Positions 42,046 to 49,963 of a stretch of 64,000 nucleotides of DNA are shown here, piece by piece (positions within the stretch are counted from its first letter, which is position 1; every line of letters begins with the position of its first letter). The stretch spans positions 372,001 to 436,000 of the forward strand of contig NZ_JAAKXY010000003.1 in the NCBI RefSeq assembly GCF_011043775.1, written 5' to 3'. A program made the translations under genes and the position numbers. Source of the stretch: Natronolimnobius sp. AArcel1. Its GTDB lineage: Archaea; Halobacteriota; Halobacteria; Halobacteriales; Natrialbaceae. Under the pieces are notes generated by a model that made no database searches, was not told where the DNA came from, and saw only the letters and a list, made by a program, of their open reading frames with translations.

Positions 42046-43359
42046 ATGGTCCCCACTCCTCCCTCACCAACTCGCCGACAACTTCTCGGCGGCGTTGCCG
42101 GTGCCGGCATCCTCGGCAGCGGTGGTACCGTCGCCGTTGGCCTCCTGCGCCCGACTGCCCTCCCAAATGTGGTTGCTGACTGGGCAACAAACGCATACCC
42201 AACGCCGCCACCGGCGAATTCACATTGGCACCCCCCAGTAACCGACGACCATGCTCGTGACGCGATTTCGCTGCTCGAGGAGACCGTCGAGGAAACGACG
42301 ACGCTTCGCGAGGGAATCGATAGCGACGAGTACCACCTCCGCGGCATCGGCGCCGGCGTCGAGCGCGCCACCGAGTCACTCGAGGATGGAAACGCCCACG
42401 ACGCCCTGTCCGAGGTCACCTACAGCATGCAGTTCGCCGCTGAGGAACTGGGGAAAGCACGAGCAATACGCGACGAAGCGGACCTCGAGGCACTCGCGGA
42501 ACGCTCGTTCGCCGTGTACGATCGGATCGACGCCGTCTTCGAGGCGCTCGAGCCCTACCCTGTCGTCGACCCCGAACGCGATCTGGCGTGGTACGCCGAA
42601 ATCGAAGCGGAACTGCAGTTGAGCGAGCATCACGTCAGTTGGGCCGACCTCGAGGCGTTTCGTGATGATGAAGATGCAGATCCACCAGACAGTACAGCGT
42701 ACGAGCCGCGCGAAATTGGTGATATTACGGCTGGGGTACGACAGGCAGAACTCGCCATCGAAACCGCCGAGCGCTACCACGACCTGCTGGCAGACGAGAT
42801 TGGCGATGCCGGCAGCGAGTACGGCGATCACCTGCGGACGCTCGCCGCCGATCTCGAGGCCGACGTCGAGTCGCGGTACGTTGATGACGATATCGAGACG
42901 TACGGCCCCTATGAATACGCACACAGTGAGCTTGCACACTGGTCTTTTCCGAGCGTCTCCCCACCATGGGAGCGACTCCGTTCAGAATCCCGAACGCTCA
43001 TCACACTCGAACTGGCACAGGCGCTCGTCAACTGGCGTGCCCACGAGTTCGCAGCCGACGATCTCGTGATCGAGCCGGGGCAATCGTCGTTCGATCCTGG
43101 CCACGTCTTCGACGGAAAACGCCGTGCGCGGTCGACCTACCAATCGGAGATCGGGTCAGATCCCAGCCCACTTCTCGCTGAACTGGCCGAGCGGGGAATC
43201 ATGGATCTACGGGTCGCGACGATTCGTCGCGACTCCTGGGACAGCGACAACTGGAGTGCGTGGCGCGAGCGAGTGCAAGCATACTGCTACGTACTCATCA
43301 GTCACGCACGACTCCGCGAGTATCCGGCCGTTTACGACCGTATTCTCGAGCCGATGTGA
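42046..43359 (+). CDS. Tat-exported protein of unknown function
   Basis: A 437-residue protein with a Tat signal (TRRQLLGGVAGAGILG, about residues 9-24) and no lipobox. The mature part is highly acidic and predominantly helical (for example LLEETVEETTTLREGID, DALSEVTYSMQFAAEELGKARA, LAYLAELE-like stretches). I do not recognise a domain. The ATG at 42046 is used; two GTG codons directly before it (42040, 42043) are possible starts. No neighbour in the same direction gives a hint to its job. Confidence 0.65.
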   Translation: MVPTPPSPTRRQLLGGVAGAGILGSGGTVAVGLLRPTALPNVVADWATNAYPTPPPANSHWHPPVTDDHARDAISLLEETVEETTTLREGIDSDEYHLRGIGAGVERATESLEDGNAHDALSEVTYSMQFAAEELGKARAIRDEADLEALAERSFAVYDRIDAVFEALEPYPVVDPERDLAWYAEIEAELQLSEHHVSWADLEAFRDDEDADPPDSTAYEPREIGDITAGVRQAELAIETAERYHDLLADEIGDAGSEYGDHLRTLAADLEADVESRYVDDDIETYGPYEYAHSELAHWSFPSVSPPWERLRSESRTLITLELAQALVNWRAHEFAADDLVIEPGQSSFDPGHVFDGKRRARSTYQSEIGSDPSPLLAELAERGIMDLRVATIRRDSWDSDNWSAWRERVQAYCYVLISHARLREYPAVYDRILEPM

Positions 43360-43454
43360 GCTCTCTTCAGGCCGGTGATCAAGAATTAGTGTTGTGACTC
43401 GAAATACGAAGTAGTGTGGTGTCCGGAGAGACACCAGAACCGGTCTATGCGGTG

Positions 43455-44036
43455 TTAGTCGCTGATGAACTTGTTGTCGCGCCAGTTGACACCGCCGTCT
43501 CCTGAGCCGTGGTCGCGTGGCCCCTCGACGACCTCGATGTCTGCCGGGCGCGGTTCGCCGTCGACGATTCGGGTCGCCTCGAGCGTGCCGCCGTGTTCCG
43601 AAATGGCGGTCAGCGTGCCCTTTTCAGCGGCCTCCGCGATGGTACAGAGCACGAGGAACATCTCGTACTGGAGCAAGGAGTTCTGGAGGACGGTCTCGCG
43701 GTCGCCTTTGAACGCGGCGAACTCGACGAGTTCGGACTCGATTTCCTCTTCTTCCTCTTCATCCCAGCTAAAGGACTGGCGTCGCTCGTCTGGGTCTTCC
43801 TCATAGACCCGGTTTTCGGTGACGCTAGCCTTCAGCTGTGCCGTTGGTGTGTACTTGCTAACCGATTGGTCTTCGGCGACGGCTTTCAAGATGAGGGTGT
43901 TGTTTCGCCGCGTGAGTTCCACGTCGTCGATTCCCTCTGGATAACTCGCCTCGTCGATATGCTCTCGAAGGTCTTCGAGGGGCAGTTCGAGCGTCGAATG
44001 CAGCCGATAAACGTGTCTGGATTCCTCTGTTGACAT
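43455..44036 (-). CDS. Conserved haloarchaeal protein of unknown function
   Basis: A 193-residue cytosolic, acidic protein, starting MSTEESRHVYRLHSTLELPLEDL. The N-terminal 60 residues read as a compact alpha/beta unit (VELTRRNNTLILKAVAED), the middle is charged (SFSWDEEEEEEIESELVEFAAFKGDRE), then comes a helical part with LLQYEMFLVLCTIAEAAEKG. No known family is recognised. An A/T box (cttatatg, 44087-44094) is about 50 bases upstream on the coding strand, suggesting a short leader. Confidence 0.7.
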   Translation of the reverse strand: MSTEESRHVYRLHSTLELPLEDLREHIDEASYPEGIDDVELTRRNNTLILKAVAEDQSVSKYTPTAQLKASVTENRVYEEDPDERRQSFSWDEEEEEEIESELVEFAAFKGDRETVLQNSLLQYEMFLVLCTIAEAAEKGTLTAISEHGGTLEATRIVDGEPRPADIEVVEGPRDHGSGDGGVNWRDNKFISD

Positions 44037-44270
44037 AGTGGGAAGGTTGCGGCGACGGTCGCTTGGTTCTGAATACGTGGGCGTGACTTATATGATCTGC
44101 TATTAAATGCGTTGCCCTCCACCCCGGATAAATTTAAGTCACTAATTAGAGTGCGTTTTCCTCTCGAGGCGGAATACCAGCTACGCAAGCGATATTGGGG
44201 TCATTGAAATCCAGGATCGAACCGACCGTGTGACTGTATAATCGCGAGAAACCGTTCAATTGCGCGCGGG

Positions 44271-44621
44271 CTACTCCGCGTTCAGCGTCGCCGCGAGTTC
44301 GTCTCGCTCCTCGAGTTCCTCGAGAATGTCAGACCCCCCGACGAACTCGCCGTCGACGTAGGTCTGTGGAATCGTCTCCCAGCCGCTGTGTTCGTTGAGT
44401 GCCGTTCGATACTCATCGAGCGACTCGAGGACGTCGACCGTCTCGTAGTCGTCGCGGTGGTGATCGATCAGGCCGAGTGCCTTGCGCGAGTAGCCACACT
44501 GAGGCATCAGCGCAGTGCCTTTCATGAAGAGGACAACGTCGTTCTCCTCGAGAACCTGTTCGACTTCTTCGGTGACTTCGTCCTGGTCGAGACCCTGATT
44601 CGGTGGGAAGTCCATGCCCAT
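44271..44621 (-). CDS. Monothiol glutaredoxin (Grx4/GrxD-like)
   Basis: A 116-residue thioredoxin-fold protein. The active-site motif CGYS (in MPQCGYSRKALG, near residue 44) is a variant of the CGFS of monothiol glutaredoxins; VVLFMKGTA precedes it, and WETIPQTYVDGEFVGGSDILEELEE gives the cis-Pro and GG glutathione/cluster site. Relatives carry [2Fe-2S] clusters between proteins. It is probably a cluster carrier; haloarchaea use gamma-glutamylcysteine rather than glutathione. The neighbouring gene is an unrelated methyltransferase. Confidence 0.9.
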   Translation of the reverse strand: MGMDFPPNQGLDQDEVTEEVEQVLEENDVVLFMKGTALMPQCGYSRKALGLIDHHRDDYETVDVLESLDEYRTALNEHSGWETIPQTYVDGEFVGGSDILEELEERDELAATLNAE

Positions 44622-44695
44622 CTGTATGGACGTCAGAGGGATAGACTTTGCGTCGTCTCACCATCGGGTGTCTCGCATCGGTACGCGTGAGCCAG

Positions 44696-45328
44696 TCAGG
44701 AGTCCTCGAGTCGCGCGAGAAACACCGTCCAGTTTGCGTCCTCGTCGGCGAGTTCGTCACCGACGAGCCACTCATCACGGATCTCGAACCCGGCGTTCCG
44801 TAGCTGCTCGCGCGTCCGCTCCGCACCAGCGATATGCCACTGCATTTCGACGCCGCTTGCGAGCCAGTCCGGATTCGAGCCCTGCCAGTCGTTGGTTCCC
44901 TCGGTCAGCAGCAGGAATCCGCCGGGGCGCAACACGCGCGCGAACTCGTCGATCACCGCTTGATGGTCGTCCTCCGGGACGTGTATCACCGAGTGGAAGG
45001 CCGTCACGGCATCGAACGCGTTTGGTTGGACCGGCAGCGCTGTCATGTCGCCACGCGAGAGCGCCACGGTGGGCGCACCGTCGCGTGCGAATCGTAACTG
45101 TTCGCGTGACAGATCGATCCCAACCGTCTCGAGATCTGGCTCACTGTTTACCCGACGGAGTACCGGATCACCCTGTCCGCAGCCAACGTCGAGAAGCCGA
45201 GCAGCGTCAGGGAGGCGCTCGAGGAGGGTCTCGAGTAGCTCGCCTTCTCGGTCATCGGGATCGCGCTCGGTGGCGTAGGTTTCCGCCAGACCGTCGTAAC
45301 CCCGACGGACGACGTTTTTGTCGACCAT
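44696..45328 (-). CDS. Class I SAM-dependent methyltransferase
   Basis: A 210-residue methyltransferase with motif I LLDVGCGQGDPVL (about residues 44-56), acidic motif II VGIDLSREQL, motif IV DAVTAFHSVIHV and post-motif RVLRPGGFLLLTEG. The substrate is unknown. It lies 74 bases upstream of the glutaredoxin gene on the same strand. It starts MVDKNVVRRGYDGLAETYA, typical of small-molecule methyltransferases of the UbiE/COQ5 type. Confidence 0.88.
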   Translation of the reverse strand: MVDKNVVRRGYDGLAETYATERDPDDREGELLETLLERLPDAARLLDVGCGQGDPVLRRVNSEPDLETVGIDLSREQLRFARDGAPTVALSRGDMTALPVQPNAFDAVTAFHSVIHVPEDDHQAVIDEFARVLRPGGFLLLTEGTNDWQGSNPDWLASGVEMQWHIAGAERTREQLRNAGFEIRDEWLVGDELADEDANWTVFLARLEDS

Positions 45329-45495
45329 ACGATCTGTTCGGGAACCAGCCTGTTAGGAGTTTATGCCGTGTGTGTACTAGTATAATGTGCAAACTGAATG
45401 CACAGCACGCGAACGAGCCATTCGTTCACTTGATCTGTGAGTAGTCCATCAGCGATCCAGTGGATTTAGATTCTATCTTATTGATGTTTGGGGTG

Positions 45496-46173
45496 ATGGG
45501 CGATATTAAGGCCGTCTGTTTCGACCTCGATGGAACGCTTTGTGTGAGAGACCAGTCCGATGAAGAGGTCTATAAAGCAGTATTTGACCGGGTAGAGGCT
45601 CCAGCGTTTTTTGATTTAGATGATGTTTATGCAGTCGATTACAGCTCACTTCCAAAAGCTAACTCCGATAGAGAACAGTATGAACATGTCTATCGCGCTA
45701 TTTGTCGGAACATCAGTGCTGATCCGAGTTATGCGCCCACACTTGCTGAGGCGACGCTCGAGGTACTTGATCCGACCGCTGTCTCGTTCCGAGACGGTGC
45801 AAACAAGGTATTGGAGTATGTCCAAGAAACGTATGCTGTTGGACTCATCACTGCCGGTTCCGAAGAGACACAACTCGCAAAAGTAGAGACGCTTGGTATC
45901 CAGGATGCCTTTGACGTTACTGTCTGCTGCGGGCCCGGGACTGGAATCAAATCGAAGCCTGATCCAGAACCATTCGAGATTGCTCTAGACGAACTCGGAA
46001 TTTCCTTTGAACGATCTATCTACGTGGGGAATCAGCATGATCGTGATGTTGTTGGTCCCCAACGTGCCGGGATGCAGACTGCATGGGTGCCGGAGAAAGA
46101 TGTGTCTTCGAATCCGAACCCAGAACCGACATTTCGTCTTTCATCGATGCGCGAAATCACCGACATTCTCTAA
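45496..46173 (+). CDS. HAD-superfamily hydrolase with low G+C
   Basis: A 225-residue HAD phosphatase: motif I AVCFDLDGTLCVRD near residue 10, motif II GLITAGSEETQL, motif III KSKPDPEPFEIAL, motif IV YVGNQHDRDVVG. The substrate is unknown. The ATG at 45496 (MGDIKAV) is preferred over upstream in-frame starts; an A/T box (atttag, about 45463) is about 30 bases away. Its codon usage and composition differ from its surroundings: hand counts give 23 and 26 G+C per 60 bases in two stretches (45601-45720), against 37 in 44701-44760, suggesting transfer from another source. Confidence 0.8.
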   Translation: MGDIKAVCFDLDGTLCVRDQSDEEVYKAVFDRVEAPAFFDLDDVYAVDYSSLPKANSDREQYEHVYRAICRNISADPSYAPTLAEATLEVLDPTAVSFRDGANKVLEYVQETYAVGLITAGSEETQLAKVETLGIQDAFDVTVCCGPGTGIKSKPDPEPFEIALDELGISFERSIYVGNQHDRDVVGPQRAGMQTAWVPEKDVSSNPNPEPTFRLSSMREITDIL

Positions 46174-46310
46174 CTATTCGTTTGATCTACACCTCTAGCG
46201 TTTCCGCATGGAGGCAGAGAGAACTTCTATATGTCAACATGTATTACTTGGCGAGTATCGCGAATAATACTGAACAACGACCTGTGCACTGATCTACTGT
46301 AGACTCAGCG

Positions 46311-46538
46311 CTATGACCGGAGCCATCGATACAGCCCAACTGCACCGATACCGGCGATGACGAGCCAGCCCGCGACCGTCAGGGCCGCCAGCACTGGTGC
46401 ACCGGCCCCAGGACCCGGTAAACGCGATCCCGTTCCCTCGAGCAGCCCAAGCCAGCGAGCACCGACGATGGCGACGGCTAGCAGGCAAAGAAGGAGGACT
46501 CGAGTGCGGAGGTGTTTCTTGTACGTCTCGAAGTCCAT
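46311..46538 (-). CDS. Small two-helix membrane protein
   Basis: A 75-residue protein: a basic start (MDFETYKKHLRTR), a first helix (VLLLCLLAVAIVGARWLGLL), a Gly/Pro-rich loop (GTGSRLPGPGAGAP) and a second helix (VLAALTVAGWLVIAGIGAVGLYRW). The family is not known. It follows the YeeE/YedE pair by 39 bases on the same strand, so it may be the last gene of that transcript. Confidence 0.68.
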   Translation of the reverse strand: MDFETYKKHLRTRVLLLCLLAVAIVGARWLGLLEGTGSRLPGPGAGAPVLAALTVAGWLVIAGIGAVGLYRWLRS

Positions 46539-46577
46539 TCACCAGTTGATTATCAGTCGCAGCAAAAAGCCGTCCGG

Positions 46578-47045
46578 TCAGTCGGCTGCCGTCGCCGGGG
46601 CCTCGTCATCGGCTCGAGTCGAGCGGACGAACCCTTGGATGTACGCGCCGACGAACATGCCGGCGATGCCATAGAGGATGAAGATGTTTCCGACGCCGAG
46701 GCTCGCGTAGGCTGCGCCGGGGCAGATGCCCGACAGGCCCCAGCCAACGCCGAAGATGCCGCCGCCGAGGACGACGTTCCTGTCGAGGGTCTTCAGCCGA
46801 CGGGCGTAGGTGCTGCCGGTCAGCGGGGCCGTACCCCGGACAAATCCGATGCCGAAGAAAGTAATTCCCGTGATGACCGCCGCGCCGCCCATGACGAACA
46901 GCAGGCCGAAGTCCTCGAACTGCAGGAAGTTGAGCACGACCTCGGGTTGGGCCATGTGACTAAAGCCGAGACCGAAGCCGAAGATCAAGCCGCCGACGAA
47001 CACCAGCGGCATGAACAGCGGATGCTGCTCGTGCTCGGCGCTCAT
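46578..47045 (-). CDS. YeeE/YedE-family transporter half, C-terminal type
   Basis: A 155-residue membrane protein with about four helices, carrying the conserved Cys motif GLSGICPGAAYA (near residue 107) and the family's GGLIFGFGLGFSHMAQPEVVL start. YeeE/YedE proteins (TsuA type) import thiosulfate or related sulfur compounds. This is one half of a split pair with the gene at 47155-47721. A 109-bp spacer with a 7-bp-arm hairpin (47128-47152) separates them. Confidence 0.88.
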   Translation of the reverse strand: MSAEHEQHPLFMPLVFVGGLIFGFGLGFSHMAQPEVVLNFLQFEDFGLLFVMGGAAVITGITFFGIGFVRGTAPLTGSTYARRLKTLDRNVVLGGGIFGVGWGLSGICPGAAYASLGVGNIFILYGIAGMFVGAYIQGFVRSTRADDEAPATAAD

Positions 47046-47127
47046 CGCTCACGCCTCCGTTCCTGTCGGTGTTCGCGGCTCGCGGGTCGCTCGCTCATTC
47101 TCGCGTTCACTCCCCGCTCGCTGTGCC

Positions 47128-47152
47128 GGGATTCTCGCGCGGCTCGAATCCC
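47128..47152. repeat. Small hairpin between the YeeE/YedE genes
   Basis: GGGATTC and GAATCCC (47128-47134 and 47146-47152) form a perfect 7-bp stem around an 11-base loop, in a G/C-rich spacer. It could be a transcription attenuator or a small palindromic insertion. The left part of the spacer (47046-47120) is very rich in cgc/gag motifs. Confidence 0.4.
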
Positions 47153-47154
47153 GC

Positions 47155-47721
47155 TCATGGACTCACCCCCAGTGCTGCAACCAGTTGGGCGACGCCGATT
47201 GCCACCAACAGGAAGGTCGCAACGCCGACGAACGACGCACTCGAGGCCGAGCCGACGCCACAGACGCCGTGGCCGGAGGTACAGCCCTTCCCGACGCGGG
47301 TGCCGATTCCGATCAGAATTCCGCCGAGGAACAGCCGCCAGGGATCGACGTCGGTCAACCAGAGCGTGATTCCGCCGACATCGTACAGTTGCCCCGTCGT
47401 GGCGGACTGGTGGAGTCCGCTCGAGACAAGTCCAGACTGGAAGGTCAGCGCATAGACGGCCGCACCGGCGACGATGCCGAGCGTAAAGACGACGCGCCAG
47501 TCACGCGAGGGACGATACTGTTGGAAGCGCGAAAGACTCGAGCCGTACGAGAGTGTCGACTCGAGGAACGTACTTGCGCCAGCGGCGATACCTGTGCCGA
47601 AATAGATAACGGCGGTTCCCAGTCCAACCAGCAGGCCACCGATCGCGTAGTGGCTCACCCCATTGGGGAACAGCTCCGCCACCATTCCGACGAACAGTGA
47701 GAGCTGCAGTGTTGCAGTCAT
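47155..47721 (-). CDS. YeeE/YedE-family transporter half, N-terminal type
   Basis: A 188-residue membrane protein with about five or six helices. It carries the family's first Cys motif, RVGKGCTSGHGVCGVGS (near residue 143), which in TsuA-type proteins relays thiosulfate. The N-terminal phrase YAIGGLLVGLGTAVIYFGTGIAAG is a repeat unit of the fold. It is the upstream member of the pair with 46578-47045. Alternative start: ATG at 47685 (MVAELFPN). Confidence 0.88.
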   Translation of the reverse strand: MTATLQLSLFVGMVAELFPNGVSHYAIGGLLVGLGTAVIYFGTGIAAGASTFLESTLSYGSSLSRFQQYRPSRDWRVVFTLGIVAGAAVYALTFQSGLVSSGLHQSATTGQLYDVGGITLWLTDVDPWRLFLGGILIGIGTRVGKGCTSGHGVCGVGSASSASFVGVATFLLVAIGVAQLVAALGVSP

Positions 47722-47807
47722 TATACACGAGAAGGAATCGTCTGCCTATCAATGCTCCCCACGCGGGGAAACTTGTGCGTATCTCGGAGACAAATTAGTG
47801 GGTCAGC

Positions 47808-48605
47808 TCAGTCAGCCGCTGTTGGCGACGTCAGAACCTCGAGTTTCTCGGCGGCATAGCCAAAGACCTCGCTGTAGCCGTGTGAGGACATGAGAATGGG
47901 GTAAAACGCCTCCTGGGCGACCTGTTTCTCGCCGTCGGCTGCAGCGAACGGATCGCCGGGGGCGACCTTAGCGAAGTTGTCAACGAACACTTCGTACGTG
48001 TCAGCGTCGGCTTTGCGGATCACATCGGTCAGCCGAAACACGGGCAGATCGCGCCGCATCGTATCACCGGGAAGTGCACCGACCGCCGTCAGGAACGCTC
48101 GAGTGAGTCGGTCCGCGTTCTGGGCGGCCGTCTCCGAGCCTTGCAAGCCACACTCGACTTCGATGGTGTTGATTTCAGTGAAGAGTCGGCCTTCGGCGAA
48201 GTCACTGGTTTCGACCATCGCCGCAACCGGAAGCTGCGGGACGATCCGTTTCGCAGTCTGGCTGACCCCGTTGACGATGGCAAAGGGCTCGGCGTGACTC
48301 TGCGTTGAGTGCATCGAAAACGTGTGACAGCCCTCGAGTTCTTCGACGAGTCGATGTGCAAGCTCACCTTCGTGTGTCTGTGCAGTGGGATCGCCCGGGA
48401 ACGCACGATTCAAGTCTTCGTCGACGAACCGGACCTGTCGCTCGAGGGCTTTCTCGTTTGCAATGACGAGTTTGACCGGTCGTTCGACAGTTGGCCGTTC
48501 GTCTAACAGCCGCTTGACGGCGCGAACGCCACAGGGTTCGTCGCCGTGAATGCCAGCGACGACCGCGAGTTCCGGCGTTCCTGACCCGAGCTGTGCAACT
48601 TTCAT
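47808..48605 (-). CDS. Aspartoacylase/succinylglutamate-desuccinylase-like protein
   Basis: A 265-residue M14-type zinc hydrolase. The zinc motif is AGIHGDEPCGV (His and Glu near residues 21 and 24), the third ligand is the His in FSMHSTQSH near residue 98, and the substrate-binding DLNRAFPG lies between; the catalytic Glu is probably in TIEVECGLQGSE. It deacylates an N-acyl amino acid or similar substrate. The ATG at 48605 (MKVAQLG) is chosen over 48614. Confidence 0.86.
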   Translation of the reverse strand: MKVAQLGSGTPELAVVAGIHGDEPCGVRAVKRLLDERPTVERPVKLVIANEKALERQVRFVDEDLNRAFPGDPTAQTHEGELAHRLVEELEGCHTFSMHSTQSHAEPFAIVNGVSQTAKRIVPQLPVAAMVETSDFAEGRLFTEINTIEVECGLQGSETAAQNADRLTRAFLTAVGALPGDTMRRDLPVFRLTDVIRKADADTYEVFVDNFAKVAPGDPFAAADGEKQVAQEAFYPILMSSHGYSEVFGYAAEKLEVLTSPTAAD

Positions 48606-48705
48606 AGACAGCACAACGGCCTGCGACGCAAAAGGCCGTTCGGTTTCTCACACCGTCAGGAAAGGTTGTGTGTTGATGTCTCGCACGAATTGGGCAGCGA
48701 GATGC

Positions 48706-49251
48706 TCACTCCTCGAGTGCGTGAATGTAGTCGTAGTCGACTGAGCGAGCTGTGGGGCGCTCGCCATCGAGTGGAATCTGCCACCCGTCGACGCGTTCGG
48801 GTTCTTCGAGGGCGTTCGTGAGTGTCGTGCGAACCTCGAGAACGTCGACGCCGTAGTAGTCCGTGGGTACGCCCTGAAAGTACTGCAAGGCTGTTTCGAA
48901 CAGCGAGCGCATGCCGGCGTCGTCTCCTCGCGGGCGTTGCCCGCTCGGACGGTCCGCGGAACTTCGTTCCGCGCTATTCTCGAAGTCGACCCGTTTGTAC
49001 GCGCCCGCGGCGACCTGGACCATGCCATGGAGGAAGGCGCTTTCCTCGCTGCCGCGGCCATAATTGTACCACTCGAGTTCGAAGCAGTCGTGGCTCTCGT
49101 GGTATGCGCCGTCGTTAAACAGCCTGACGCCGTGGACGATTGCCTGTCGGAGTGTTGCGTGTGTCCAGCGCTCGTCAGCCTCGAGCCACCCTGCGGGCGT
49201 CTGCCCCCGCGGTGGTGGGTTGACGCTTGGGTCGCTGGTGTGGTCGTCCAT
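48706..49251 (-). CDS. DUF309-family protein with a palindromic insertion
   Basis: A 181-residue helical protein of the DUF309 family: [17 protein letters not shown] (residues about 49-65, the HESHD-type signature) and [15 protein letters not shown]. Between that and [22 protein letters not shown] lies a polar insert of about 25 residues ([22 protein letters not shown]) that matches two palindromes in the DNA (48930-48944 and 48956-48972). The function of DUF309 is unknown. An A/T box (rc gtatac near 49277-49282) is about 27 bases upstream of the ATG at 49251. Confidence 0.82.
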   Translation of the reverse strand: MDDHTSDPSVNPPPRGQTPAGWLEADERWTHATLRQAIVHGVRLFNDGAYHESHDCFELEWYNYGRGSEESAFLHGMVQVAAGAYKRVDFENSAERSSADRPSGQRPRGDDAGMRSLFETALQYFQGVPTDYYGVDVLEVRTTLTNALEEPERVDGWQIPLDGERPTARSVDYDYIHALEE

Positions 49252-49388
49252 ACCTGACCGTTGTGGTGCCTGACGGGTATACTGTTCGCTGTCTGGCCGA
49301 ATCGTGGCGCTCGCCGCTTGAGGAGTATATAACGCGAGCACCAGTGCAGGGCAACCACTACGCCAGCGCGCACTCGGTCCTCGAGTGA

Positions 49389-49535
49389 ATGCACCATCCC
49401 GACGGCAACTGTCGAACGTGTGGCGAGCGCCTGTACGAACACATCGCGGGCGACTATCAGTGTCTCAACTGTGACCGGCGCTACGAGCGCACAGGACTCG
49501 AGTGTGGCAGCGTGTTTCGTCGGCGTAACCGGTGA
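49389..49535 (+). CDS. 48-residue zinc-ribbon protein
   Basis: A short frame from ATG 49389 to TGA 49533-49535. The protein reads [18 protein letters not shown], then [18 protein letters not shown] and a basic tail SVFRRRNR. Two CxxC pairs (CRTC and CLNC) form a probable zinc ribbon. A tatataac box at 49325-49332 is about 60 bases upstream, which would give a leader of about 35 bases. The clean Cys pattern and basic tail suggest a nucleic-acid- or protein-binding role. Confidence 0.68.
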   Translation: MHHPDGNCRTCGERLYEHIAGDYQCLNCDRRYERTGLECGSVFRRRNR

Positions 49536-49593
49536 CGGACCCGACGGAAAATCGCAGAGTATTCAAGCAATTACCTCCAATCACTACTCGCGT

Positions 49594-49676
49594 GCGAGGG
49601 TAGCCAAGCGGCCAACGGCGGCGGACTCAAGATCCGCTCGTGTAGACGTTCGTGGGTTCGATTCCCTCCCCTCGCA
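49594..49676 (+). tRNA. tRNA-Leu (anticodon CAA)
   Basis: The acceptor arms GCGAGGG (49594-49600) and CCCTCGC (49669-49675) pair fully, with discriminator A at 49676. The D-arm region is tagccaagcggccaacggc. The anticodon stem GCGGA/TCCGC encloses the loop CTCAAGA, giving anticodon CAA (Leu, UUG codons). A long variable arm (class II) precedes the T-arm gtgggttcgattccctc. CCA is not encoded. No intron is seen. Confidence 0.93.
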
Positions 49677-49677
49677 T
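49656..49677 (+). repeat. Direct repeat, copy in tRNA 3' end (attachment-like)
   Basis: A 22-base stretch covering the T-loop and acceptor 3' half of tRNA-Leu (gttcgattccctcccctcgc and two more bases). The same 22 bases occur at 49768-49789, 112 bases downstream. A shorter degenerate third copy is near 49840-49853. Confidence 0.85.
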
Positions 49678-49731
49678 TGCAGTGAGGCGCATACCGCGCC
49701 GAACGAAAATGCACGGAGGGATCGAATGACG

Positions 49732-49762
49732 CCGGGGTTCTGCGCTTCGCGCAGGTTCCCGG
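49732..49762. repeat. G/C-rich hairpin after tRNA-Leu
   Basis: CCGGG-gtt-CTGCG and CGCAG-gtt-CCCGG form two 5-bp stems separated by a symmetrical gtt/gtt internal loop, with a short cttcg-type loop. It lies between the two copies of the tRNA 3' end and is followed directly by the second copy. Confidence 0.6.
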
Positions 49763-49767
49763 AGGTA

Positions 49768-49789
49768 GTTCGATTCCCTCCCCTCGCAT
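49768..49789 (+). repeat. Direct repeat, second copy of the tRNA-Leu 3' end
   Basis: Identical over 22 bases to 49656-49677, but not part of any tRNA. Integrases of haloarchaeal plasmids, proviruses and islands use tRNA 3' ends as attachment sites and leave such duplications. Only about 110 bases separate the copies, so any integrated element has been lost. Confidence 0.8.
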
Positions 49790-49821
49790 CGTATACGGCG
49801 AAACCACGCCGTCAAAGATGC

Positions 49822-49847
49822 GGAAGATCAGCACGATGCGATCTTCC
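49822..49847. repeat. Second hairpin downstream of tRNA-Leu
   Basis: GGAAGATC (49822-49829) and GATCTTCC (49840-49847) form a perfect 8-bp stem around a 10-base loop, running into ccctcgca, a third partial copy of the tRNA end. No protein frame is convincing between here and the HTTM gene at 49964. Confidence 0.55.
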
Positions 49848-49963
49848 CTCGCAAATTCTCACAGCACAACCCCATAGTCAGAGGCTCGCCACTCGAGGAG
49901 AAAACATATACTCAGACAGTGAGAACGCCGCCAGCAACGCGAATACGCTGGACGTAGGTTCAC

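Noticed and set aside
49571-49834. An 87-codon minus-strand frame across tRNA-Leu
   Set aside because: It reads through the tRNA and its duplicated tail, giving repeated RGEGIE/RGGNRTHE-like segments, a known artefact of translating tRNA genes.
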